Source: Chthoniobacterales bacterium
GTDB taxonomy: Bacteria; Verrucomicrobiota; Verrucomicrobiia; Chthoniobacterales; UBA10450
Direction of reading: 5' to 3'
DNA length: 12,989 bases
Assembly (NCBI GenBank): GCA_013694945.1
Contig: JACDBM010000141.1
Span: 1 to 12,989 of the forward strand
Of this stretch, positions 1-6,846 are shown one piece after another. The translations under genes were made by a program, and so were the position numbers. The stretch's first letter is position 1; each line of letters begins with the position of its first letter. The notes below the pieces were generated by a model. It was given only the letters and a program-made list of their open reading frames with translations, ran no database searches and had not been told where the DNA came from.

Positions 1-7
1 CCGAGCG

Positions 8-30
8 AGCCGGGGTCAGCGCCCCCGGCT
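8..30. repeat. GC-rich perfect hairpin (REP-like palindrome or terminator stem)
   Basis: AGCCGGGG (8-15) and CCCCGGCT (23-30) are perfect inverted repeats of 8 bp around a 7-nt loop. There is no T-run after it, so a classical intrinsic terminator is not supported. It may end a gene lying left of the window, or be one copy of an interspersed intergenic palindrome. Only one copy is visible here. Confidence 0.45.
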
Positions 31-80
31 ACAACCGCGCATGCAGCAGAACTCACTGATACAGGCCACTAGTCGGCCGG

Positions 81-128
81 CGCGGGGAACGCCGTCGAAC
101 ATGAACGCGGGGAACGGAACGCGGGGAA
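81..128. repeat. Three short direct repeats of CGCGGGGAA
   Basis: The 9-mer CGCGGGGAA occurs at 81-89, 106-114 and 120-128, with spacings of 25 and 14 bases. The second and third copies are preceded by GAA or GGAA, so the stretch reads as a degenerate GGAACG-type repeat. It lies upstream of the toxin-antitoxin pair. It could be an operator, a degenerate intergenic repeat, or chance; spacing is irregular and no helical phasing is evident. Confidence 0.4.
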
Positions 129-140
129 TGGTCACGTCTG

Positions 141-155
141 AATATTAAATATTAT
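141..155 (+). promoter_or_regulatory. AT-rich island, possible promoter of the toxin-antitoxin genes
   Basis: AATATT occurs twice (141-146 and 148-153) in an otherwise GC-rich region, followed by TATTAT at 150-155, which resembles a -10 box. No convincing -35 box is seen 16-18 bases upstream. The self-complementary AT repeats just upstream of an antitoxin gene would fit an autoregulated promoter, but this is inference from position and composition. Confidence 0.22.
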
Positions 156-212
156 CCGAGCAATGGCGGCGGGCGATTCTCGATCCCTGCGTCAGAAGGC
201 TGCGCCGCGAAG

Positions 213-485
213 ATGTCGGAGCGCTTGCTCATCAAAACGCCGTCCAATATACTGGCGTTCGTGGCTACAATTGCTGAAGTGGAGAAACTCGCGCTGGATT
301 TGTCCGAGAGCCAGCGAGCCGTCCTCGCGGCTCATCTGCTGGGATCGCTTCCATCCGTTCTGCACGACGAGGATGAAGGAATCGCTGAGGCGCAGCGGCG
401 GGACGCGGAGCTCGATGCGAATCCGTCATCGGGCATCTCGCTGGAGCAGCTCGACCGACAGATCGAACGCCGCCGCCGAAGCTGA
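213..485 (+). CDS. Putative addiction module component (antitoxin)
   Basis: This is a small acidic protein of up to 90 residues. Its central part (LDLSESQRAVLAAHLLGSL) and the charged tail ending in LEQLDRQIERRRRS match the 'putative addiction module component' family usually encoded just before a RelE/ParE-type toxin. Such antitoxins bind and neutralise the toxin and often repress their own promoter. Family members are usually about 70-80 residues, so the GTG at 261 (74 aa, beginning MATIAEVEKLALDL) may be the true start rather than the ATG at 213; neither has a good Shine-Dalgarno sequence. The stop codon TGA (483-485) overlaps an ATG (485-487) in TGATG fashion, as expected for coupling to the toxin gene. 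Family assignment is by recognition, without a database search. Confidence 0.7.
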   Translation: MSERLLIKTPSNILAFVATIAEVEKLALDLSESQRAVLAAHLLGSLPSVLHDEDEGIAEAQRRDAELDANPSSGISLEQLDRQIERRRRS

Positions 486-771
486 TGCTGTCCATCCGAA
501 GGTTTACTCGGATATCGACAGGATCATGGATTATTACGAGCAGGTGGCCCCTCCAGAACTTGCAAACGAGTTCTATTTAGAGTTGCGGCATTTGTTGGCA
601 GAGGCGGCGGCGCGCCCCGGATATTTTTCGATTCGAGAGCGGGATATCCGGCGAGTGAACCTGCAACGCTTCCCTTATCATTTTCTGTTTCGTATCGTCG
701 ATGATGCCGTTCAGATCCTGGTTGTGCGTCATCACAGCAGGCATCTCTCTCTTGGGACTAGACGCCAATGA
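485..771 (+). CDS. RelE/ParE-family toxin, in-frame start missing (possible frameshift)
   Basis: The frame ending at TGA 769-771 encodes a typical RelE/ParE-fold toxin. It reads from about 490 as V-H-P-K-V-Y-S-D-I-D-R-I, then a long helix with DYYEQVAP and ELANEFYLEL, then RRVNLQRFPYHFLFRIVDD and the terminal strand VQILVVRHHSRHLSLG. These toxins act on mRNA at the ribosome (RelE) or on gyrase (ParE); which one cannot be told. The coupled ATG at 485, overlapping the antitoxin stop, is in a different frame and reaches a stop after about 25 codons. One extra base between 489 and 492 would restore a normal toxin of about 95 residues (M-L-x-H-P-K-V-Y). In-frame alternatives are ATG 415, which adds about 26 residues from inside the antitoxin gene, or ATG 526, which removes the N-terminal strand. 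It is therefore either decayed, started non-canonically, or a one-base sequencing error. Confidence 0.6.
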
Positions 772-805
772 AGTCGCCTGGCCAGCTCTTGTCAGCGGAG
801 AAGTC

Positions 806-2491
806 ATGCAGAAACTGATCGAGTGCGTGCCGAACTTTTCTGAGGGCTGCGACTCGGAGATCATCGGACAAATCACCGCCGCGATTGAATCGGTGGAAGG
901 AATTTCCCTGCTCAACGTGGATCCCGGTGCCAGTACGAACCGGACAGTGGTCACCTTTGCGGGCAGTCCTGAAGCCACGGTGGAAGCGGCCTTCCGGGGA
1001 TTCGAGAAAGCGGCGGAGTTGATCGATATGCGCAAACACAAGGGTGCCCATCCGCGGATGGGCGCGACGGATGTTTGCCCCTTCATCCCGGTGAGCGGCG
1101 TGTCCTGGGAAGAAGCGATCGCCTGCGCGAACCAGTTGGGAAAGCGCGTGGGCGATGAGCTGAAGATTCCAGTTTATCTCTACGAAAAGGCAGCACGAGG
1201 TGAGGCTCGTTCCAATCTGTCCGTCATTCGCGCCGGTGAATACGAGGGCTTTTTCGAGAAGATAAAAGAAGTCGCCTGGAAGCCTGATTTCGGGCCGGCC
1301 GTTTTCAACGAGAAATCAGGCGCGACAGCGATTGGCGCACGGGAATTCCTGGTCGCTTACAACGTGAACCTGAATACGCGCGCCGTCCGACGCGCCAACT
1401 CGGTCGCGTTCGACGTGAGAGAGAACGGTAGAGTGAAAACCGACGACGGCACGCCGCAGGGAAAGCCGGTGCTCGATGCAAACGGCGAACCTGTGCGAGT
1501 TCCGGGAAAGCTGAAGCACGTAAAAGCTATCGGCTGGTATGTGGAAGAATATGGCATTGCGCAGGTCTCGATGAACCTGACCAATCTCGAAGAAACGCCC
1601 TTACATGCGGCGTTTGATGCCTGCGAGGAAGCAGCCAGCAAACGCGGGATGCGCGTCACAGGTTCGGAAGTGGTGGGGATGCTGCCGAAGAAATGCCTGA
1701 CCGAGGCGGGGAGATACTATCTGCGCAAACAGAAATGGTCGGAAGGCGTCGCAGAAGAAGAGCTTATTGCGATCGCAATCCGCTCGATGGGATTGAGCGA
1801 GCTGAAGCCGTTCGATCCGAAAGAGAAGATCATCGAGATCAAGATGGAAGCAGTCGCAAAAAAATCGCTTTTGAAATTGAACCTGCGCCAGTTCTGTAAC
1901 GAGACGCTGAGCGATTCCCCTGCGCCAGGCGGCGGTTCTGTGGCTGCTTTGATGGGCGCCTTGGGCGTTTCGCTTGCTGGAATGGTTGCTAATCTTTCCG
2001 CCGGGAAACGGGGGTGGGATGACAAGCTTGATTACTTCAGTGGATGGGCCGTCAAGGCGCAGCAACTGAAGGATGAATTGCTGTTTCTGGTGGATGAAGA
2101 CACGGCTGCCTTTAACAAAGTGATGGAGGCATTTGGTCTCCCAAAAGAGTCAGCGGAAGAGAAAGGCGCGCGTGCCACCGCTATTCAAGAGGCGAACAGA
2201 TATGCCGCAGAGATTCCGCTGCGGGTCATGGAAACCGCGTCGAAGACTTACAGGATTCTTGGTGAAATGGCAGAAAACGGAAACCCTGCTTCGATTTCAG
2301 ATGTAGGGGTTGGTCTGCTCGGATCACGCGCTTGTATCCAGGGAGCGGCGATGAACGTGCAGATAAATCTGGCAAGTCTGAAGGACGAGAAAATGAAGAC
2401 CGCTCTTCACGAAAAGCTTCAGAGAATCACCGTCGAATCCGAGTTGGAGTTTGAGAGAATCCACCAGATTGTGGTGCGCAAACTGGGCTGA
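806..2491 (+). CDS. ftcD: Bifunctional glutamate formimidoyltransferase / formimidoyltetrahydrofolate cyclodeaminase
   Basis: This 561-residue cytosolic enzyme moves the formimino group of N-formimino-L-glutamate to tetrahydrofolate (EC 2.1.2.5). It then deaminates the product to 5,10-methenyl-THF and ammonia (EC 4.3.1.4), linking histidine breakdown to the one-carbon pool. The N-terminal transferase (about 1-330) begins MQKLIECVPNFSEG and carries KHKGAHPRMGATD (77-89); His82 aligns with the catalytic His of animal FTCD. The cyclodeaminase domain begins near 358 (LNLRQF) and has its glycine-rich APGGGSVAAL at 373-382. Length and domain order match fused FTCD, about 541 residues in mammals. 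The ATG at 806 is chosen because family homology begins there and GGAG (797-800) sits 5 nt upstream; a longer open frame from 701 lies inside the toxin gene. It is the first gene of a tight operon with the next two. An A7 tract (1858-1864) falls in the interdomain linker. Confidence 0.95.
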   Translation: MQKLIECVPNFSEGCDSEIIGQITAAIESVEGISLLNVDPGASTNRTVVTFAGSPEATVEAAFRGFEKAAELIDMRKHKGAHPRMGATDVCPFIPVSGVSWEEAIACANQLGKRVGDELKIPVYLYEKAARGEARSNLSVIRAGEYEGFFEKIKEVAWKPDFGPAVFNEKSGATAIGAREFLVAYNVNLNTRAVRRANSVAFDVRENGRVKTDDGTPQGKPVLDANGEPVRVPGKLKHVKAIGWYVEEYGIAQVSMNLTNLEETPLHAAFDACEEAASKRGMRVTGSEVVGMLPKKCLTEAGRYYLRKQKWSEGVAEEELIAIAIRSMGLSELKPFDPKEKIIEIKMEAVAKKSLLKLNLRQFCNETLSDSPAPGGGSVAALMGALGVSLAGMVANLSAGKRGWDDKLDYFSGWAVKAQQLKDELLFLVDEDTAAFNKVMEAFGLPKESAEEKGARATAIQEANRYAAEIPLRVMETASKTYRILGEMAENGNPASISDVGVGLLGSRACIQGAAMNVQINLASLKDEKMKTALHEKLQRITVESELEFERIHQIVVRKLG

Positions 2492-3445
2492 TTGCAAGCT
2501 GACTCACTTGGAAGCACGCGTTTGAGCTGGGAAGATCCAAACTGGCCGCGTGCTTCGCAGTGGCTTTCTGGCAGCGGCGAAGCGCAGCGGATCAAGAGCA
2601 ACGTCTCACTCGCTGTTTTGGGTGTGCCGATGAACAGCTCCGGCTCGGCGGAGCGATGCGATCTGGCACCACAGGCGATTCGCGCAGCCCTGGCACGCTA
2701 TAGCTTGTTCGATGAGGATGCTGCGATTGACGTTGAGCGGCTCACCGTAAGGGAGTTTGGAGACGTTCCGCTCTCGGAGGCGTATTGGGATACGAATTTT
2801 GCTCGTACGGTGGGTTCGATTCAGCGCGCAAAGGCCGGCGGCGACGGAGTCGTTCTGCTCGGAGGCGACAATGGGATCACGCGCGCTGGAGTTTTCGGGT
2901 TGGGCGTTCCACTCGAACGCTGTGGCATTTTGACTTTCGATGCGCACCATGATCTCCGGGATCTGAATCGCGGCCTAACAAATGGAAACCCTATCCGTGC
3001 TCTCTTGCGGGATGGCGTCCCGGGTTCCCAGATTGTGCAAATTGGAATTCAGCCGTTCGCAAACTCCGCCGCCTATGCCGATGTCGCTCGCGAGGCGGGC
3101 ATTTCCGTCGCGACGGTTGATGAGGTCTACGCGGCGGGCATCCAAACCCTGGTCGCACGCGCGCTCGCTTACCTGAGTGAGAATGCAGATGTCATCTACG
3201 TCGATCTGGATGTGGACGTGCTCGATCGAGCATTTGCGCCGGCTTGTTCGGGCTCGCGTCCGGGAGGATTGCAGCCCTGGATGCTACGACAAGCCGCCCA
3301 TCTTTGTGGGCAGCACGAGCGCGTGCGAATCATGGACATTGTGGAAGTCGATCCCACCAAAGACATTGCCGATGTGACCTGCCTGGCGGCTGCTTCGTTC
3401 CTGCTCGCGTTCGCGTCGGGAATGCTCAAGCGGGGCGCCAAGTGA
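2492..3445 (+). CDS. hutG: Formimidoylglutamase (arginase-fold, HutG-like)
   Basis: This arginase/agmatinase-family protein (317 aa from TTG 2492) probably hydrolyses N-formimino-L-glutamate to glutamate and formamide (EC 3.5.3.8) with a two-Mn centre. The motifs are GGDNGIT (124-130), DAHHDLRD (150-157; D150, H152, D154), DLDVDVLD (238-245; D240 and D242 as ligands) and a late IVEVDP (E285). The usual first ligand His in GGDH is Asn127 here. The formiminoglutamase of Trypanosoma cruzi is known to use Asn at this position, so the change supports formiminoglutamase over arginase or agmatinase. Position between ftcD and hutI supports the same role. Start: TTG 2492 directly follows the ftcD stop, but TTG 2522 (317 minus 10 residues) has GGAAG at 2510-2514 with a 7-nt spacer and is equally plausible. 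The ORF overlaps hutI by 4 bp. Confidence 0.88.
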   Translation: MQADSLGSTRLSWEDPNWPRASQWLSGSGEAQRIKSNVSLAVLGVPMNSSGSAERCDLAPQAIRAALARYSLFDEDAAIDVERLTVREFGDVPLSEAYWDTNFARTVGSIQRAKAGGDGVVLLGGDNGITRAGVFGLGVPLERCGILTFDAHHDLRDLNRGLTNGNPIRALLRDGVPGSQIVQIGIQPFANSAAYADVAREAGISVATVDEVYAAGIQTLVARALAYLSENADVIYVDLDVDVLDRAFAPACSGSRPGGLQPWMLRQAAHLCGQHERVRIMDIVEVDPTKDIADVTCLAAASFLLAFASGMLKRGAK

Positions 3446-4695
3446 AGACACTCGCGCTCGTCAACGCTTCGCAACTCGTTACGCTCGGGGGGCCGGCACG
3501 GCCGCGGATCGGCTCGGAGATGGATGAGCTCGGACTTCTGCGCAACGGCGGGCTCCTCGCCCGAGACGGGATTATTAGTAGCATCGCTACATCGGACGAG
3601 ATCAAACGCACCGCGCCAGACGATGCGGAGTTTGTCGATGCAGGTGAGCGCGTAGTCCTGCCCGGTTTTGTGGACGCTCATGCGCATCCAATTTTTGCCG
3701 GCGATCGCGTGGACGAGTTCGAGCTTCGCGTGCGCGGCGTGACCTACGAGGAAATCGCGGCGCGTGGTGGCGGAATTTCCTCAACTGTGCGCAAGACACG
3801 CGCAGCCACGGAGGGGGAGCTTTGCCGGCAGGCATTGAAGCACGCGCGCTGGTTCTTGCAGTGCGGTACCACGACGCTGGAAGCGAAATCCGGCTACGGT
3901 CTTTCCGTTGCCGATGAATTGAAGTTATTGCGCGTGATTCGCGATCTAAAATCGCGGACTCCGCTGGACTTCGTACCCACGTTTCTTGGCGCGCATGCGG
4001 TGCCGGACGAATATGCGGCTGATTCGGAGCGGTATGTCAATCTGGTCATCAACGAGATGCTTCCGCAAGTCGCAAGGGACGGGCTGGCGGAGTACTGCGA
4101 CATTTTCTGCGAGCGCGGTTACTTCGGGATCGAACCTTCCAGGAAAATTCTTGGCGCTGCGAAGCAGCAGGGATTTGGTCTCCGCATGCATGCGGATCAA
4201 CTCACAAATTCAGGCGCAGCCGTCCTCGCGGCGGAGCTGTCGGCGACGACGGCTGATCATCTCGAACAAACGCAAGACGATGGTATCGCGGCGATGGAGC
4301 GCGCGCGGGTTCAGCCGGTGCTTCTGCCCGGCTCCGTTTACGCACTTGGCAAATTTCGATTTCCGCGCGCGCGCGACATGATCGACGCAGGGCTCGCAGT
4401 CGTGCTGGCAACCGACTTCAATCCTGGCTCTTCCCCCACACCGTCGATTCCGATGGTTCTTTCGCTGGCGACGACCCACATGAAGATGACGCCCGCGGAA
4501 GGCGTCACCGCGGCGACGATCAATGCTGCTTACAGCCTCGGGCGCGGCGGGAACATCGGCTCACTGGAGGCCGGAAAACTGGCGAACTTCGCGATCTTTG
4601 ACTACGAGGATTACCGCGAACTGGCCTACTACTTTGGTCTTCCGCAAACGCGCTCCGTTTACGTGCGCGGGGAAGAAGTTGTTGCGCTTCGTTAA
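3442..4695 (+). CDS. hutI: Imidazolonepropionase
   Basis: This 417-residue amidohydrolase-superfamily enzyme hydrolyses 4-imidazolone-5-propanoate to N-formimino-L-glutamate (EC 3.5.2.7), the substrate of both upstream gene products. Metal-site motifs are all present: GFVDAHAHPIFAGDR (H80, H82), EAKSGYGLS, PTFLGAHAVP (H185), LRMHADQ (H250), TTADHLE (H273) and LATDFNPGSSPT (D325). Zn ligands by family alignment would be H80, H82, H250 and D325. The length is normal for HutI. The GTG at 3442 overlaps the previous stop as GTGA, which indicates translational coupling, and protein homology (MKTLALVNASQLVTL) begins exactly there; the frame stays open upstream to 3244 but only as a shadow inside hutG. 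An 86-bp gap follows with no clear terminator. Confidence 0.96.
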   Translation: MKTLALVNASQLVTLGGPARPRIGSEMDELGLLRNGGLLARDGIISSIATSDEIKRTAPDDAEFVDAGERVVLPGFVDAHAHPIFAGDRVDEFELRVRGVTYEEIAARGGGISSTVRKTRAATEGELCRQALKHARWFLQCGTTTLEAKSGYGLSVADELKLLRVIRDLKSRTPLDFVPTFLGAHAVPDEYAADSERYVNLVINEMLPQVARDGLAEYCDIFCERGYFGIEPSRKILGAAKQQGFGLRMHADQLTNSGAAVLAAELSATTADHLEQTQDDGIAAMERARVQPVLLPGSVYALGKFRFPRARDMIDAGLAVVLATDFNPGSSPTPSIPMVLSLATTHMKMTPAEGVTAATINAAYSLGRGGNIGSLEAGKLANFAIFDYEDYRELAYYFGLPQTRSVYVRGEEVVALR

Positions 4696-4781
4696 TGGGA
4701 CACCCTACCTGAGGTGCGGCTTGAAGTGCAGGTTAGCTTGTTTGCGCATCACGGGACGCGCCCTTAACGTCGGTTCCGCGC

Positions 4782-6122
4782 ATGAAAATTGAAGTCGAAC
4801 GGCAGCCCCATAGTGTGGCCACGCTTAAGATCGAACTGCCTCCGGAAGAAGTTCGATCGGAATGGGATTCGATCGCCAGCAACTACGCCCGCTATGCGCG
4901 AATTCCTGGTTATCGACCGGGCAAAGCGCCTCGACCCGTGATTGAAAAGAAATTCCGAAAGGAAATTCAGGAGGAACTGACAAAGAAACTAGTTTCCAAG
5001 AGCTACCATGAGGCGATTGCGGAAAAGCAGCTTCGCGTTGTCTCCCTAACGAACCTGGAAAATGTCGAGTTCGCTGACGATCGCTCGATGCGATTCTGCG
5101 CGACGGTCGTGACCGCACCGGAGTTTGAGTTACCCGACTACAAGAACATCCCGGTGCGTTTGCCTTCCGCGGAAGTGAGCGAGGCGGAAGTCGAGCAAGC
5201 GCTGGAAAGACTGCGTGATCAGGCCGCTGATTTTACCGACGTGCCAGAGCGTGCACTCGGGATGGGAGATTTTGCCGTCATTGACTTTGAAGGGGCGATT
5301 GATGGCGTGCCGATCAGCAGCATCGTCCCGGAAGCGAGCAAAAATCTTCACGGTGGGAAGAAGTTTTGGCTTCACGTCGCGCCGGGTAATTTCCTGCCCG
5401 AGTTCACGGAGCAGATCGCCGGCATGACGACGGGCGAGACTCGGAGTGTTCAGGTTGAGTTCCCGGGAGATTTTCCGGTGCCGGAGCTGGCAAGCAAACG
5501 CGCGGACTACGCGGTGACGTTGAACGAGATTAAACAAAAAGTTTTGCCTGAGCTCGACGATGCGTTCGCGGCGAAAATAATGCCGGACAAAACGCTGCCT
5601 GACTTGCGCCACGCGATCGAGCACAACCTCGAACACGAAAAAGAACAGGAATTGGAGCGGGCAAAGGAAGCGGAAATCATCCGGTTTTTGCACGAGCAAA
5701 TAAGCTTTGATCTGCCACCTGCACTGCTGAAGAGCGAAACACGGCGTGCATTGAATGAATTGGTGCACCGAAATCGGGAGCGCGGCGTGCCCGACGAGAT
5801 GCTGAAAGGCAAAGAGAAAGAGCTGATTGAGGGGGCCGGCTCGCTGGCAGCGCATCGTCTGAAGACCAACTTTATTCTGCATCGGATCGCGGAGCAGGAG
5901 AAACTTCAGGTGACTCGTGAAGAAATCGACGAGCGCATCCGGGCGCAGGCCTCACACTACAACGTCTCGGTGGAGAAAATGCGGAAAGAGATCGAAGAGC
6001 ACGACCGGCTGGAGGGGCTCGCGGAAGAGGTTCTGCTGGGCAAGACAATTGATTTCTTAAAGTCGAATGTTAGCCTTGAGCCGCTCTCTGAAACGCCAGC
6101 GGCCGCCGCTTCCAAATCTTAA
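4782..6122 (+). CDS. tig: Trigger factor (ribosome-associated chaperone, peptidyl-prolyl isomerase)
   Basis: This 446-residue trigger factor binds nascent chains at the ribosomal exit tunnel. The N-terminal ribosome-binding domain carries the signature loop G-Y-R-P-G-K-A-P at 43-50, at the same position as GFRKGK in E. coli. An FKBP-like PPIase domain follows at about 155-245 (GDFAVIDFEGAIDGVPI through PGNFLPEFTEQIAGM and VTLNEIKQKVLPELDD). The rest is the helical C-terminal chaperone domain, rich in charged helices (EHEKEQELERAKEAEI). The ATG at 4782 matches the family start (MKIEVERQPHSVATLKIELP), although no Shine-Dalgarno sequence precedes it. It is followed after 4 bp by clpP, the classic tig-clpP-clpX order, so co-transcription is expected. 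Confidence 0.96.
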   Translation: MKIEVERQPHSVATLKIELPPEEVRSEWDSIASNYARYARIPGYRPGKAPRPVIEKKFRKEIQEELTKKLVSKSYHEAIAEKQLRVVSLTNLENVEFADDRSMRFCATVVTAPEFELPDYKNIPVRLPSAEVSEAEVEQALERLRDQAADFTDVPERALGMGDFAVIDFEGAIDGVPISSIVPEASKNLHGGKKFWLHVAPGNFLPEFTEQIAGMTTGETRSVQVEFPGDFPVPELASKRADYAVTLNEIKQKVLPELDDAFAAKIMPDKTLPDLRHAIEHNLEHEKEQELERAKEAEIIRFLHEQISFDLPPALLKSETRRALNELVHRNRERGVPDEMLKGKEKELIEGAGSLAAHRLKTNFILHRIAEQEKLQVTREEIDERIRAQASHYNVSVEKMRKEIEEHDRLEGLAEEVLLGKTIDFLKSNVSLEPLSETPAAAASKS

Positions 6123-6126
6123 AGTC

Positions 6127-6822
6127 ATGACTTTGCCCAACATCAACCGCTCTCAATCTGTGCTTGTTCCGATGGTGGTGGAGCAAACCGGGCGGGGGGA
6201 GCGCAGCTACGATATCTACTCGCGGCTGCTCAAGGATCGGATCGTTTTCATCGGCACGCCGATCGACGATCACATCGCCAACCTGGTCATTGCCCAACTG
6301 CTCTTCCTGCAAATGGAGGACGGCAAGAAAGACATTAATCTCTACATCAACTCGCCGGGCGGATCTGTTACGGCGGGCCTGGCCATCTACGACACGATGC
6401 AGTTTTTAACCTGCGACGTCACGACCTACTGCCTCGGCATGGCCGCGAGTATGGGGGCCGTGCTGCTCTCTGCAGGAACGAAAGGGAAGCGTTTCGCTTT
6501 GCCGAACTCCGACATCATGATTCACCAAGTCTCGGGCGGTGCTCAGGGTCAGGCCAGCGATGTCGAGCGGACAGTCGAATACATGTTCAAGCTGAAGAAG
6601 CGCTTAATTAAAATTCTTTCTTCTCACACCGGACAGCCGGAAGACAAGGTGCGGCTCGACTCAGATCGCGATTACTTTCTCTCGGCCGCCGAGGCGAAGG
6701 ATTACGGTCTGGTAGACGAAGTAATTAAATCACGCAAGGAAGCCAAACTGCTCGACGGTGTCGTGCCGAAGGAATCGACCGCGATTGCGGAGGCGGCTTT
6801 GCCGCACAAAGTCGAGGAATAG
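6127..6822 (+). CDS. clpP: ATP-dependent Clp protease proteolytic subunit
   Basis: ClpP is a serine peptidase that forms two stacked heptameric rings and degrades proteins fed by ClpX. At 231 aa it is somewhat longer than the E. coli precursor (207 aa) because of a C-terminal tail of about 20 residues. The catalytic triad is S108 (GMAASMGAVLLS), H133 (IMIHQVSGG) and D182 (SDRDYFLS); the spacings of 25 and 49 equal those of E. coli ClpP. The N-terminal LVPMVVEQTGRGERSYDIYS is canonical, and a short propeptide before it would be removed autocatalytically. ATG 6127 lies 4 bp after the tig stop; no Shine-Dalgarno sequence is visible, so translation probably relies on coupling to tig. The open frame extends upstream into tig but homology does not. 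Confidence 0.97.
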   Translation: MTLPNINRSQSVLVPMVVEQTGRGERSYDIYSRLLKDRIVFIGTPIDDHIANLVIAQLLFLQMEDGKKDINLYINSPGGSVTAGLAIYDTMQFLTCDVTTYCLGMAASMGAVLLSAGTKGKRFALPNSDIMIHQVSGGAQGQASDVERTVEYMFKLKKRLIKILSSHTGQPEDKVRLDSDRDYFLSAAEAKDYGLVDEVIKSRKEAKLLDGVVPKESTAIAEAALPHKVEE

Positions 6823-6846
6823 GAACTGCTTTTAGAGCGGCAACTC

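Noticed and set aside
163..480. Upstream extension of the toxin frame, open from ATG 163
   Set aside because: Its N-terminal half is antisense-like, Arg/Ser-rich shadow coding across the antitoxin gene; toxin homology begins only near 490.
701..805. Longer ftcD start at 701
   Set aside because: It lies inside the toxin gene, while the FTCD family start and a well-spaced GGAG both point to ATG 806.
4696..4781. Possible terminator between hutI and tig
   Set aside because: Only 4-bp stems such as ACCT-G-AGGT are found, with no T-run; not enough to call.
5130..5882. 250-residue open frame antisense to tig
   Set aside because: Shadow of the trigger factor gene; its translation has shadow-type composition and no recognisable domain.
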